DNA of 54,420 nt from an uncultured Oceanospirillaceae bacterium (lineage in GTDB: Bacteria > Pseudomonadota > Gammaproteobacteria > Pseudomonadales > Balneatricaceae): assembly GCA_937136055.1 (NCBI GenBank), contig CAKZOD010000091.1, positions 1 to 54,420 on the forward strand. Direction: 5' to 3'. This document shows, piece by piece, positions 1 through 8,820 of this stretch. The translations under genes were made by a program, and so were the position numbers. The number at the start of each line of letters is the position of its first letter. Positions within the stretch are counted from its first letter, which is position 1. The notes under the pieces were generated by a model. It was not told the DNA's origin. It ran no database searches and saw only the letters and a program-made list of their open reading frames with translations.

Positions 1-76
1 TGGTGCCCGGAGGCGGAATCGAACCACCGACACGAGGATTTTCAATCCTCTGCTCTACCGACTGAGCTATCCGGGC
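1..76 (-). tRNA. tRNA-Phe (GAA anticodon)
   Basis: On the minus strand the sequence folds as a standard 76-nt cloverleaf. The acceptor stem GCCCGGA pairs with TCCGGGC, the D-arm contains AGCTCAGTCGGTAGAGC, the anticodon stem-loop reads GGATTGAAAATCC with GAA at the anticodon, and the T-arm contains GGTTCGATTCC. The 3' CCA is encoded and reaches the first base of the window. It lies downstream of yggX in the same orientation, as in related gammaproteobacteria. Confidence 0.97.
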
Positions 77-216
77 AATCTAACAACACTTAAATACTGC
101 TTCGTGCTGAAGAGGCGCGTATTAAACCTTTATCTCAGAGATCTGTCAACGTGCTAATTAAACTAATTCCACTTTTTTTCAATTAATTTATCAAAGAGAT
201 AAAAATTGATTAAATA

Positions 217-495
217 CTAATCTGTTTTCTTGCTTGGAGGTACATATCCCTCAACTTTGGCATAATCTTCATCGCCCATGAACTTCTCCATCTCCTCTTG
301 CAGTAGCGCTCTGCTTTTAGGATCCATCATATTCAAATGCTTTTCATTGATGATCATGGTTTGGTGGTTAGTCCACTCGATCCACGCTTTCTTGGAAATA
401 GTATCAAAGATTTCCTGACCTTTAGGGCCTGGGTAAGGCGGGCGATCTAAACCTTCTAAAGGCTGCTTGTATTTAATGCAATTCACTGTGCGCAT
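217..495 (-). CDS. yggX: Probable Fe(II)-trafficking protein YggX
   Basis: Small cytoplasmic protein (92 aa; family about 90 aa) linked to protection of Fe-S clusters from oxidative damage and to iron handling. The family pattern is clear: an N-terminal RTVNC segment with the conserved cysteine at residue 6, a PYPGPKGQ stretch, a W-x-x-W-x-x-H-Q-T-M core, and INEKHLNMM followed by the acidic C-terminal half. A short AGGT ribosome-binding site precedes the ATG. It follows mutY by 31 bp on the same strand, an order conserved in many gammaproteobacteria. The pairing fits biologically because MutY carries a 4Fe-4S cluster. Assignment is by family; no direct evidence for iron binding is visible. 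Confidence 0.95.
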   Translation of the reverse strand: MRTVNCIKYKQPLEGLDRPPYPGPKGQEIFDTISKKAWIEWTNHQTMIINEKHLNMMDPKSRALLQEEMEKFMGDEDYAKVEGYVPPSKKTD

Positions 496-526
496 TACTG
501 TACCTATAAGTTGTTAGCTAAATGAG

Positions 527-1591
527 CTATTGGCTGTTGTGTATCTGTAATAGTAATTTTTTAACCGGTGCAGGTAAACCAACAGCATCAGGCTGAACAG
601 GGTTATACCAAAGAGTTTTGCTCGCTTCCATCACTTGTGTACTATTATTTGTTAAGTTGATATGCACTGGGGTGATATCTAAATGGAAATGACTGAATGT
701 GTGGCGTATCGGCTCTAAATAAAAAGCGCTGTCTATATCAACGTCAATGCCGAGCTCGCGCTGGCATTCATTAATGTCTTCAACTTGCGGTAAGCTCCAT
801 AACCCTCCCCAAATGCCGCTGGGTGGGCGCTGGTAAAGTAGCGTTCGCGATTGAGGATTGCTAATGATCAGCATATAAGTTGAGCGAACAGGGATTGCCT
901 TCTTCGGTTTTGAGTAAGGGAAATCTTTAACGCGATTTATTGCTAAGGCTTGGCAGCCTTGCTGAATAGGGCATAGTTCACACTTAGGCTTGCTACGTGT
1001 GCACAGTGTAGCCCCCATATCCATCATCGCTTGTGTATACGCCCCAGCGCGTTGATTAGGGGTGTTGTACTCTGCGTGTTCCCACAGCTGTTTTGCAATT
1101 GCAGATTTACCTGACCAGCCTTCTACAGCGTAGAAGCGGGCGAGGACTCGTTTTACATTACCATCGAGAATGGCCGCGCGTTTATTTTGTGAGATAGACA
1201 AAATAGCGCCCGCCGTTGAGCGGCCAATTCCACACAGAGATTCCAGTGCTTCAACGCTATCGGGAAATTCCCCTTGATAATCATCAACCACTTGATTGGC
1301 AGCTTTGTGCAAGTTTCTGGCTCTTGCGTAGTAACCTAAGCCTGTCCATAAGTGTAGTACATCATCAATATCTGCCGCCGCGAGGGTAAAAACATCAGGG
1401 AACTTTGCGATAAAACGCTGGAAATAGGGGATGACGGTGGTGACTTGGGTTTGCTGAAGCATGATTTCAGAAATCCAAGTGTGGTATGAGGTTTTGTGTT
1501 GTTGCCATGGCAGGTCGTGCCTGCCATGGTGATCAAACCAATTTAATATAGCGCCGTGAAATTGCTCGGCGCTGAATGCTTTTACTGTCAA
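527..1591 (-). CDS. mutY: A/G-specific adenine DNA glycosylase MutY
   Basis: Removes adenine mispaired with 8-oxoguanine in base-excision repair. The 354 aa match the family length. The N-terminal HhH-GPD glycosylase domain shows EIMLQQTQV with the catalytic Glu42, the helix-hairpin-helix segment LCGIGRSTAGAI, and ILDGNVKRVL with catalytic Asp143. The 4Fe-4S ligands C197, C204, C207 and C213 follow with the usual C-x6-C-x2-C-x5-C spacing. The C-terminal part is the NUDIX-like 8-oxoG recognition domain. The best start is a TTG preceded by AGGA; the next in-frame ATG lies inside the catalytic domain, and the TTG start aligns with E. coli MutY. It sits between asmA and yggX on the same strand with short gaps, suggesting one transcript. 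Confidence 0.97.
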   Translation of the reverse strand: MTVKAFSAEQFHGAILNWFDHHGRHDLPWQQHKTSYHTWISEIMLQQTQVTTVIPYFQRFIAKFPDVFTLAAADIDDVLHLWTGLGYYARARNLHKAANQVVDDYQGEFPDSVEALESLCGIGRSTAGAILSISQNKRAAILDGNVKRVLARFYAVEGWSGKSAIAKQLWEHAEYNTPNQRAGAYTQAMMDMGATLCTRSKPKCELCPIQQGCQALAINRVKDFPYSKPKKAIPVRSTYMLIISNPQSRTLLYQRPPSGIWGGLWSLPQVEDINECQRELGIDVDIDSAFYLEPIRHTFSHFHLDITPVHINLTNNSTQVMEASKTLWYNPVQPDAVGLPAPVKKLLLQIHNSQ

Positions 1592-1622
1592 TACTTCATC
1601 CTAAGGCGCTATTGCTGGGGCT

Positions 1623-3872
1623 TTAAAATAAACCTTTTAGCGCGCCTTTCAATTTATCTTTAACTTCATCTTCTACTTTCTGTTTTAGCTCTTCTTTCTT
1701 TTGCTCGACTTTCTTTTTTAACTCTGCTTTTTTTGCTTTTACAGAGCCGCCAAGTTTTTTCTCAAGCTTCTTCTTCAATTTATCTTTTAGTGCCTTTTTC
1801 AATATTTTTTCAACCACACTTAAATCAGGCTTACAAAGCTTCATTGGGTCGTCACTAAAGTTGCCCTTACAATCAACCGGCCATTCAATACCTTGTATTT
1901 TGTTGTTAACTGAGCAGCTCTTCTTGAAAAGGTTGTCTTGAATATTTAAGCCGACACGGTAATTGAGCGCTTGCTTAGGTAGGTTCACAGTGCCTTTACC
2001 ATTGATGTTGATGGCGTCTAAATCCGCCTTGAAATCTTGGTTGCTCATCACACCATTTTTAAACGCCAAATTACCGTTGATGCTGGCAAAAGGTGTTGTT
2101 TTATCGACGGCTTGTGTCTGTGAAACAGTGCCACCAAGAGAGGCAACTTTGTTAACGGTTTCACACATTGTCTGTACGGCGTTAATACCTTTAATCACAC
2201 CATTAGCAAGGTTGAGCTTAACCTTACCGTTCAATGAATTAACGATACTGTGAACGGATTGTCCAGTAGCTGTTAACTTACTATTGCTAGTCAGTGCACC
2301 GGTGAGCATATCAGTGTTCGCGTAATCGACTAAAACGGGGCCCAATTGTAGAGCTTTGGTGTTATTGACGATGCTTAGTCTAAGTGGTTTTTTACGGGCG
2401 TCGAGTGTCACACTATTGGCAATGCTGCCTCCGTAAACTTGTAAATTAAGCGCTGGGACTTTCACTAGCCCTTTATTGGCATCAATGCTGAGGTTAAGGT
2501 TTTTAACCACTGTTTTTTGATAGCGAATTTGATTGAAGGCAAGTTTGCCCTGCATGTTTAAAGCACGTAATGGCTCGACAGGAATAATGACTTCCTTAGA
2601 GTACTTGCCTTGCGCAGGACCAGGCTTTGCGGTGCTTGGTTTTTCAGTACTACTTGAGCCGCTAGCTTTTTGAGCCGCTGCTTTTGGTAGGTACTTATCT
2701 AGGGTGATTTGATCGCCTTTAAGGTTAAAAGCGATCCGCGTGCTAGCCAAGTTGACGTTAGCACTACCTGATATTTTTGTGTCATCTACCGCAAGCTGTA
2801 GTGTGTTGATTGAAATCTGTTTGGCATCACCGGTGAATGCAGTGTTTAGCGATATCGCGCGTAGTGCATTGTCGTCACTGGTTGAAATAGGCTCGAGCTT
2901 AAGATCTGCTAGTAGTTTTTTAAGATCAAACTTATCGATAGCTAATTGACCGCTTAACTGTGCAAAATCTGGTCCTTTTAATTGCACCGCACCTTTCGCT
3001 TTTAAGTCAGCTGCAGTCACTTGTAGCTTGCTAATAGAGACGTTTTTCGCAGCCATATCAGCAACGATATCGGCATTTAGTGATAAGTCTATTTGCCTAT
3101 CAGTAATGAGCTTGAGTTGTGATTTTAAGCCACTGATTTGATAGCGTTGATTGGCGTGATCTAGCAAAAAATTGGCACTTAGCTGAGTGCTGGCTGAGAG
3201 TGTTTTCTGCTGGTTCTTTGCCGTCTCTAGCGCAAAGTTAAGATCGCCGTTAAACGCCTTGCCTAGTTGAATGCGATCAGTGGTTAAATTGAAATTCTTG
3301 ATGCTGGTGGTTTCGCCTTTTTCGGTATCACTATAGCGAATATTTGCATCGACAATCACAATGCTTTCAATATCAATTTTATTAGCTAGCTGCTCAGCGT
3401 TATCTGAGCTACTTTCATCCGGGGTGTTTGAGCTTGGCTCGGAAGATGAAGGACTAGATTTTTGTTCACCTTGTTTACTAGAGGTGCTAGTGGCTTGCCA
3501 ATTGCTGCTATTAGCATCTTTAACGAGATTCAGATTGAGACCTTTAATCGTCAAGGTCTTCATTTTTAACTCACTTGAGAAAAGCGGCATTAAATCGACA
3601 GAGATATTGGCGCTGTCTAAAGATGCGAGCGTTTCTTGGTTTGGGTAGCCTGCTTTAATTTTAGAGATATCTAAGCCGATAGATGGATAGATGGACCAGC
3701 CAATATCGCCTTCGATTTGCAGTTCTAAGTCTGCATTGTCTAGTGCGGCTTGCTCGATTTCTTTCTTGTAGTCATTCGGGTCTACAAACAAGCCGAGTAG
3801 AGTGCCGCCAGCAAGAACCAGAATCACCACAAAAGCGACGATTGAAAGAGCGATTTTTACAAGTTTGTTCAT
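1623..3872 (-). CDS. AsmA family protein
   Basis: Large envelope protein (749 aa) of the AsmA family, whose members influence outer-membrane assembly and lipid homeostasis and belong to the bridge-like AsmA/TamB group. An N-terminal transmembrane segment (about residues 6-29) is followed by the family-typical FVDPNDYKKEIEQA motif and then a long periplasmic beta-rich region. Two low-complexity Ser/Pro/Thr-rich linkers lie near residues 130-160 and 400-420. The last 80 or so residues are very rich in Lys and Glu with KKKLEKK-type repeats and probably form a charged helix. A good AAGGAAGA site precedes the ATG. It is the first gene of the asmA-mutY-yggX run. The exact function is unproven, and the symbol asmA is not assigned because several paralogues usually exist. 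Confidence 0.9.
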   Translation of the reverse strand: MNKLVKIALSIVAFVVILVLAGGTLLGLFVDPNDYKKEIEQAALDNADLELQIEGDIGWSIYPSIGLDISKIKAGYPNQETLASLDSANISVDLMPLFSSELKMKTLTIKGLNLNLVKDANSSNWQATSTSSKQGEQKSSPSSSEPSSNTPDESSSDNAEQLANKIDIESIVIVDANIRYSDTEKGETTSIKNFNLTTDRIQLGKAFNGDLNFALETAKNQQKTLSASTQLSANFLLDHANQRYQISGLKSQLKLITDRQIDLSLNADIVADMAAKNVSISKLQVTAADLKAKGAVQLKGPDFAQLSGQLAIDKFDLKKLLADLKLEPISTSDDNALRAISLNTAFTGDAKQISINTLQLAVDDTKISGSANVNLASTRIAFNLKGDQITLDKYLPKAAAQKASGSSSTEKPSTAKPGPAQGKYSKEVIIPVEPLRALNMQGKLAFNQIRYQKTVVKNLNLSIDANKGLVKVPALNLQVYGGSIANSVTLDARKKPLRLSIVNNTKALQLGPVLVDYANTDMLTGALTSNSKLTATGQSVHSIVNSLNGKVKLNLANGVIKGINAVQTMCETVNKVASLGGTVSQTQAVDKTTPFASINGNLAFKNGVMSNQDFKADLDAININGKGTVNLPKQALNYRVGLNIQDNLFKKSCSVNNKIQGIEWPVDCKGNFSDDPMKLCKPDLSVVEKILKKALKDKLKKKLEKKLGGSVKAKKAELKKKVEQKKEELKQKVEDEVKDKLKGALKGLF

Positions 3873-4435
3873 TAGTCTTCCTTGTTTTTAAAGCAACTTA
3901 TATTGAAAGCGTGTATTCCAAGTACGTATCTTGAGAGTTGCAACAATACTAACATGCCCAACGGACAACGGGTTGCAAATTTTCATATAAATAGCGCTAG
4001 TTTCTAATTGTAGGTTGTGAGCGGGCAAGCTGTGTAAGTACGCTCTTTTATCAGTGAAATTAAGCTGAAAATGAGAAGGGAGAGTTTTTTCTTCCAAGTT
4101 GAGAGCAAGGCCGTTTAAATTAGGATTATTCAGAGCGTGAAAACAATAAAGAGTAGGGTGGTGAGCAAAATACAATCAAAAAAACTGCTATGCTAAAACC
4201 TTAACACTGTTCAAACAATGTCTATTTTTGACGCTATATGATTGTTCCTCGGTTGTGCTTAGCTATATAATTGGCTCCCTTTTTTAAAGGATTCATCGCT
4301 ATTATTCGCAGGTACTTTTGTATAACACCTCAAATAATGAAGACATAAAGAGTGAATCCTTTATATTAGCCGAGCAGCAATTAGTTAGATGCTAATCAGC
4401 GAGCAATTTAATCATAGAATCATAGGTAGGTCAGC
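3873..4435. other. Divergent control region between asmA-type gene and hisB
   Basis: This 563-bp AT-rich stretch separates the minus-strand asmA-mutY-yggX transcript from the plus-strand his genes. It should carry promoters for both. I see no credible gene: the one longer open frame on the minus strand (about 3888-4175) has no ribosome-binding site, no family features and atypical composition. The clearest element is the hisB-directed promoter listed separately. The his leader would be about 160 nt long, but I see no histidine-rich leader peptide in it. Confidence 0.6.
4242..4271 (+). promoter_or_regulatory. Candidate sigma-70 promoter for hisB operon
   Basis: TTGTTC at 4242-4247 and a perfect TATAAT at 4266-4271 are separated by 18 bp. 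They lie about 165 bp upstream of the hisB ATG. This is the best consensus match in the region; transcription start is inferred only. Confidence 0.5.
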
Positions 4436-5029
4436 ATGTCTGAGCGCAAAGCGACAATCAATAGAGAGACCAGCGAAACGCAAATTACAGTATCTATTAA
4501 CTTAGATGGAACAGGAAAGTTTCAAGCGGATACTGGTGTACCTTTCCTTGAGCATATGATGGATCAAATTTCTCGTCATGGCTTGATCGATATTGAAATT
4601 GAGGCGAACGGTGATGTCTATATTGATGATCATCATACCGTTGAAGACATCGGTATTACTTTGGGTCAAGCGTTTAAAGAAGCGGTTGGCGATAAAACCG
4701 GTATCGTACGCTACGGTCATGCATATGTGCCTCTAGATGAAGCTCTGTCTCGTGTGGTTATTGATTTCTCTGGACGCCCTGGGTTGTTTTTTGAGTGTGA
4801 ATTCACACGTGCGAGTATTGGTCGTTTAGATACACAGCTTTTTTGGGAGTTCTTCCAAGGCTTTAGTAATCACGCTGGTGTAACGCTGCATATTGATAAC
4901 ATTAAAGGTTTTAATGCTCACCACCAAGCTGAAACGATTTTCAAAGCATTTGGCCGTGCACTGCGTATGGCGCTGAGTGTTGATGAGCGCGCTCCTAACT
5001 TAATGCCTTCAACTAAAGGGTCGCTATAA
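4436..5029 (+). CDS. hisB: Imidazoleglycerol-phosphate dehydratase
   Basis: Sixth step of histidine biosynthesis: dehydrates imidazole glycerol phosphate to imidazole acetol phosphate, with manganese held by histidine clusters. The 197 aa correspond to the monofunctional enzyme, not the E. coli fusion with histidinol phosphatase. Family motifs include [27 protein letters not shown] and the later [17 protein letters not shown], which supply the metal-binding His and Glu residues. The C-terminus ends in the typical PSTKGSL. The stop codon directly abuts the ATG of hisH, so the two are very likely translationally coupled. Confidence 0.97.
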   Translation: MSERKATINRETSETQITVSINLDGTGKFQADTGVPFLEHMMDQISRHGLIDIEIEANGDVYIDDHHTVEDIGITLGQAFKEAVGDKTGIVRYGHAYVPLDEALSRVVIDFSGRPGLFFECEFTRASIGRLDTQLFWEFFQGFSNHAGVTLHIDNIKGFNAHHQAETIFKAFGRALRMALSVDERAPNLMPSTKGSL

Positions 5030-5674
5030 ATGAGCACAGTAGCCGTTATCGATTACGGTATGGGCAACTTACACTCTGTTGCCAAAGCGTTAGAGCACGT
5101 TGAACCAGGTGTTGAAGTACGTGTCACCGGTGATCCGCAAATTGTTGCCGATAGTGATCGGGTGATTTTACCGGGTGTCGGTGCAATTCGTGATTGTGTG
5201 GCGCAGATGCTTGCACAAGGTGTGGATAAAGAAGTCGCTCAAGCGCTTAGCAGTGGTAAGCCGTTTTTAGGTATTTGTGTGGGCTATCAAGCGTTGATGA
5301 CACATTCACAGGAAAACAATGGCGTTGATTGCCTAGATGTTTATCCCGGTGAAGTTAAGCAGTTTGCAGATGGTATGTTTGAAAATGGCGAGCGCTTAAA
5401 AGTACCGCACATGGGCTGGAACCAAGTATCTCAAACCATTGATCACCCTTTGTGGCATGGCATTGAAGATAATAGCCGTTTTTATTTTGTACACAGTTAT
5501 TACGTGCAAGCGGCAAACCCTGAGCAAGTGGCTGGGCGCTGTCATTATGGGGTTGATTGCGATGTGGCACTGAGCGATAAAAACAGCTTTTGTGTCCAGT
5601 TCCACCCTGAAAAAAGCCATACAGCTGGCTTGCAGTTGTTAAAGAACTTCCTGAACTGGGACGGTAAGCTTTAA
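5030..5674 (+). CDS. hisH: Imidazole glycerol phosphate synthase, glutamine amidotransferase subunit
   Basis: Class-I glutamine amidotransferase that releases ammonia from glutamine and channels it to HisF. The 214 aa match the family. It begins [14 protein letters not shown], has the oxyanion-strand motif LPGVGA, the nucleophile Cys83 in GICVGYQAL, and the His192/Glu194 pair in FHPEKS near the C-terminus. It starts immediately after the hisB stop codon. In Pseudomonas hisA follows hisH; here hisA is missing and a terminator-like hairpin comes next, before hisF. Confidence 0.97.
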   Translation: MSTVAVIDYGMGNLHSVAKALEHVEPGVEVRVTGDPQIVADSDRVILPGVGAIRDCVAQMLAQGVDKEVAQALSSGKPFLGICVGYQALMTHSQENNGVDCLDVYPGEVKQFADGMFENGERLKVPHMGWNQVSQTIDHPLWHGIEDNSRFYFVHSYYVQAANPEQVAGRCHYGVDCDVALSDKNSFCVQFHPEKSHTAGLQLLKNFLNWDGKL

Positions 5675-5690
5675 TTTCTCGATAACATGG

Positions 5691-5723
5691 CGCAGGGTTG
5701 AATGCTTAACACTGCGTCTTTTT
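5691..5723 (+). terminator. Terminator-like hairpin between hisH and hisF
   Basis: The arms CGCAGGGTT (5691-5699) and AACACTGCG (5708-5716) pair over 9 bp with one mismatch around an 8-nt loop. TCTTTTT follows directly. This is the form of an intrinsic terminator, although it lies inside what is normally one operon. Confidence 0.55.
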
Positions 5724-5739
5724 ATGATTAGTGAACAAA

Positions 5740-6513
5740 ATGGCTTTAGCAAAACGTATTATTCCCTGCCTTGATGTAGAAAACGGCCGCGTCGTTAAAG
5801 GTGTACAATTCCTTGATATTCGCGATGCCGGAGACCCTGTTGATGTGGCTAAGCGCTACGATGAACAAGGCGCAGATGAAATTACCTTTCTGGATATCAC
5901 CGCGACCCATGAAGGGCGCGACACTATGGTGCATACGGTCGAGAAAATGGCCTCCCAAGTGTTTATTCCTCTTACAGTAGGTGGCGGTATTCGCACCTGT
6001 GAAGATATTCGTACTATGCTCAATGCCGGTGCAGATAAAGTCTCAATCAACAGTGCTGCGATTTACAATCCTGAATTTGTCCGCGAAGCTGCTGAGCGCT
6101 TTGGGTCGCAATGTATTGTAGTGGCTATTGATGCCAAAAAAGTCTCCCAAGAAGGGGAAGCCAATCGCTGGGAAATTTTCACTCATGGTGGTCGCAAGCC
6201 AACGGGTATTGATGCAGTGGAGTGGGCGGTTAAGATGGTTGAGCTTGGCGCTGGCGAAATACTGCTGACCTCAATGGATCAAGATGGCGTCAAAAATGGT
6301 TATGATTTAGGTGTAACACGCGCTATTTCTGAAGCGGTTAATGTACCTATCATCGCATCAGGAGGTGTTGGAAATTTGCAGCATCTTGTTGATGGTGTCA
6401 AAGAAGGTGGCGCTGATGCGGTGCTGGCTGCTTCTATTTTCCACTTTGGTGAGTTTACTGTTCCGCAAGCTAAGGCGTTTATGGCGGAGCAAGGTATAGA
6501 AGTCCGAAACTGA
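5740..6513 (+). CDS. hisF: Imidazole glycerol phosphate synthase, cyclase subunit
   Basis: TIM-barrel synthase subunit that uses ammonia from HisH and PRFAR to make imidazole glycerol phosphate and AICAR. With the ATG at 5740 the protein is 257 aa and begins [13 protein letters not shown], identical in form to Pseudomonas HisF. An in-frame GTG nine bases upstream would add three residues and is less likely. Catalytic acids are Asp12 in CLDV and the Asp of VVAIDAKK. The two phosphate-binding halves show VGGGIR and ASGGVGN. Only 65 bp separate it from hisH and there is no room for hisA. No strong ribosome-binding site is visible. Confidence 0.96.
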   Translation: MALAKRIIPCLDVENGRVVKGVQFLDIRDAGDPVDVAKRYDEQGADEITFLDITATHEGRDTMVHTVEKMASQVFIPLTVGGGIRTCEDIRTMLNAGADKVSINSAAIYNPEFVREAAERFGSQCIVVAIDAKKVSQEGEANRWEIFTHGGRKPTGIDAVEWAVKMVELGAGEILLTSMDQDGVKNGYDLGVTRAISEAVNVPIIASGGVGNLQHLVDGVKEGGADAVLAASIFHFGEFTVPQAKAFMAEQGIEVRN

Positions 6514-6516
6514 TTT

Positions 6517-6565
6517 AGCTACGAGCTACGAGCTACGAGCTACGAGCTACGAGCTAAAAGCTAAG
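6517..6565 (+). repeat. Tandem heptamer repeat (AGCTACG)n after hisF
   Basis: Five perfect copies of AGCTACG occupy 6517-6551, followed by two degenerate copies, AGCTAAA and AGCTAAG, to 6565. The array starts three bases after the hisF stop codon. AGCT within each unit is self-complementary, so the array can form several alternative small hairpins. It does not code for anything. Confidence 0.9.
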
Positions 6566-6743
6566 TATTAATAGCTTCTCTATTTTCTGCGCTATTTGTT
6601 GATGGCAAATAGTGCGGGAAATCTGCATATCCCTCGCAAATTGATTTTTATTTTCCTTTTATAGTTTAAAACTCTGCGGATTATCTGCATTTACTCTCGG
6701 TATACTTTGTCTCAAGATTTTAAATTTATGAGAGCGTTTACCT

Positions 6744-7934
6744 ATGTCATTAATTCCTGGCTCTGTTAGCCATTTTTCAAACCCTAAAGCTGCTGCGGCT
6801 AATCAATACAGCCAAGCGCAAAAAGACATAATCAGCGTAGCTAGCTCTGATCGTGCGGTTGCTGATATCTCACTGTGGCCGGGCTATAAAGCGACAGATT
6901 TAAATAGTTTTTCTGCAATGGCGAGCGACTTAAATCTAGCTAAAGTTTGGTATAAAGATGAAGCGCAGCGCTTTGATTTAAAGAGCTTTAAAGCATTGGG
7001 TGGCGCTTATGCCGTTGCCCGTCAATTGCAAAAAGCACTAGTTGAGAAAGGGCTGTCTGAGCCAAGCATCAGCGATTTATTAGAAGGCAAGTGCGCACAA
7101 GATGTAAAAGATTTAGTTGTTAGTTGTGCAACTGATGGTAACCACGGACGCTCTGTTGCTTGGGGCGCACAAATGTTTGGTTGTGGTTGCGTGATTTATA
7201 TTCACCGCGATGTATCACAAGGTCGCCAAGAGGCGATGCAAGATTTCGGTGCCCAAGTTGTGCGTATCACAGGTAATTACGATGAATCTGTGAAAACGGC
7301 TGATAGAGAAGCCAAAGCGAATAACCGCATTATTGTTTCAGATACTAGCTATCCAGGTTACATGGAAATCCCGAAAGATGTAGCGCTAGGCTATACGGTG
7401 ATGCTTGCTGAAATTATTGAGCAACTTGATGACGACAAACCAACGCATGTGTTTATTCAAGGCGGTGTAGGTGGTTTAGCTTCCGCTGTGTGTGGTTACT
7501 TCTGGGATCATTGGGGTGAAGCACGCCCGCGTTTTGTGATCGTTGAGCCTGAGCAAGCGAACTGTTTACAAGAAAGCGCCAAAGCTGGCGAAGCGGTTGC
7601 CGTGACCGGTGACCTAGAAACCCTAATGGCAGGACTTGCCTGTGGTGAAGTCTCTAGCTTAGCGTGGGAGATCTTAGCAACAGGTGGTGACGATTTCATG
7701 ACCTTAAGTGAAGATGCGGTTGCACCGCTGATGAAAATGTTGGCGCAAGGTTATAAAACGGATGCCGCTGTAGAAGCTGGTGAGTCAGCAGTGCCAGGGC
7801 TAGCAGGGGCAATTGTGGCAGCGCAATCTGATGAATACCGTCAAACATTAGGATTAACGAGCGAGAGTAAAATCCTAGTGATTGGTACAGAAGGGGCAAC
7901 AGATCCAGAGCTTTATCAAAGTTTGATCAAATAG
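6744..7934 (+). CDS. dpaL: 2,3-diaminopropionate ammonia-lyase
   Basis: PLP-dependent fold-type II enzyme that converts 2,3-diaminopropionate to pyruvate and two ammonia (E. coli YgeX, Salmonella DpaL). The 396 aa match the family. The PLP lysine is Lys83 in SFKALGGAYA, next to RFDLK. CATDGNHGRSVAWGAQ is the substrate/PLP asparagine loop, and GGVGGLASAV is the phosphate-binding loop. A -10-like TATACT lies at 6701-6706 and a GAGAG site precedes the ATG. A strong terminator follows, and an Lrp-family regulator lies convergently just beyond, a pairing also seen around dpaL in enterobacteria. D-serine and other beta-substituted amino acids remain possible substrates. Confidence 0.92.
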   Translation: MSLIPGSVSHFSNPKAAAANQYSQAQKDIISVASSDRAVADISLWPGYKATDLNSFSAMASDLNLAKVWYKDEAQRFDLKSFKALGGAYAVARQLQKALVEKGLSEPSISDLLEGKCAQDVKDLVVSCATDGNHGRSVAWGAQMFGCGCVIYIHRDVSQGRQEAMQDFGAQVVRITGNYDESVKTADREAKANNRIIVSDTSYPGYMEIPKDVALGYTVMLAEIIEQLDDDKPTHVFIQGGVGGLASAVCGYFWDHWGEARPRFVIVEPEQANCLQESAKAGEAVAVTGDLETLMAGLACGEVSSLAWEILATGGDDFMTLSEDAVAPLMKMLAQGYKTDAAVEAGESAVPGLAGAIVAAQSDEYRQTLGLTSESKILVIGTEGATDPELYQSLIK

Positions 7935-7970
7935 CTCGATAGTGTATTAAAGATTTATCCTCGATTTTCA

Positions 7971-8008
7971 CGCCCATTCAGTTTTTACAGCTGCTTGGGC
8001 GTTTTTTT
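7971..8008 (+). terminator. Intrinsic terminator of dpaL
   Basis: CGCCCA (7971-7976) pairs with TGGGCG (7996-8001), extended by CAG/CTG inside, and is followed by seven T residues (8002-8008). It ends the dpaL transcript shortly before the end of the convergent Lrp gene. Confidence 0.8.
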
Positions 8009-8034
8009 GCCTGCTAGGTTAGGTGATATCTTCC

Positions 8035-8517
8035 CTAGCCTTCGGTCATCGGTACGGTTAATCCGACTTTAACGCTATCCATTACCACATTGGTTTGGAA
8101 ATTGCGGATATTGTTATTATCAAAGAAAGCGCGCCGAGTGAAAGCCTCGTAGTCTTCCATATCTTGGGCGGTGATTAACAATATAAAATCGGAGCTGCCG
8201 GTGACATAGTAGCATTGCTGCACGATATCATTGTTTTTCATCTCTTTTTTAAAGTCATCCATGAGATCAGCGCGCTCGCGCTCTAGTGTGACTTGAACAA
8301 TCAGCGTCATTGGGCGGTTAACCGCTTTCGGGTTAATCACTGAAACATCTGCCTGAATGACTTTTTGCTCACGCAAACGTTTAATTCGGCGCTGGACCGC
8401 AGCAGCAGACAGGCCGATTTTCTCTGCTATTTGCTCAGTGGTGGTGCGGTTTGAACGCTGCATGATGTTGAGGATTTTTTTATCGAAGTTATCCAATTGG
8501 CTGTTGCTGTTAGTCAA
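8035..8517 (-). CDS. Lrp/AsnC family transcriptional regulator
   Basis: DNA-binding regulator of the feast/famine family (160 aa, usual length). The N-terminal part begins LDNFDKKILNIMQRSNRTTTEQIA and contains the helix-turn-helix IGLSAAAVQRRIKRLREQ (about residues 32-49). The C-terminal RAM/AsnC domain carries the typical YVTGSSDFILLITAQDMEDYEAF stretch that binds amino acid effectors and forms octamers. It lies convergent to the diaminopropionate ammonia-lyase gene and divergent from the racemase-like gene. Regulation of dpaL in response to an amino acid is therefore the natural inference, as with DpaR of Salmonella, but no operator has been defined here. Confidence 0.93.
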   Translation of the reverse strand: MTNSNSQLDNFDKKILNIMQRSNRTTTEQIAEKIGLSAAAVQRRIKRLREQKVIQADVSVINPKAVNRPMTLIVQVTLERERADLMDDFKKEMKNNDIVQQCYYVTGSSDFILLITAQDMEDYEAFTRRAFFDNNNIRNFQTNVVMDSVKVGLTVPMTEG

Positions 8518-8820
8518 ACTGTGTCCTCGTTAATCGGCTGAATTTTTCCCTGAATATGACGGTGATTATATCCTATGTTATTCAATTAGGTGAGGGCTTA
8601 AGTGGCTATCAGCTACTCTGCCAGTGCTTAAAAAATATCTAGTGGATGCAAAATTTTACGAACAGGCTTTGATAAAGCTTGGCATTTTGGCTATTTTATC
8701 CGTCTGGAGCTTGGGCGAATGCTCGGTTTGGTTTTTATCAGCTCACCCTCTGATAAGTAATAACTGACTGAAGGCGCGGCCTAATCCACTTCATTGAATC
8801 ATTGATAAGGTTAATTAAAG
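8518..8820. other. Divergent region between lrp-type gene and racemase-like gene
   Basis: A 303-bp noncoding stretch. It must contain both promoters. For the plus strand, TTGATA near 8670 and a TATTTT about 17 bp downstream are a weak sigma-70 candidate. A TAAGG site precedes the ATG at 8821. I see no gene or repeat. Confidence 0.4.

Noticed and set aside
3888..4175. 95-codon open frame on the minus strand upstream of asmA-type gene
   Set aside because: No ribosome-binding site, no family features, atypical composition; overlaps the expected promoter region.
4272..4435. Histidine attenuator in the hisB leader
   Set aside because: No open frame with a run of His codons and no terminator-like stem-T-run was seen in the leader.
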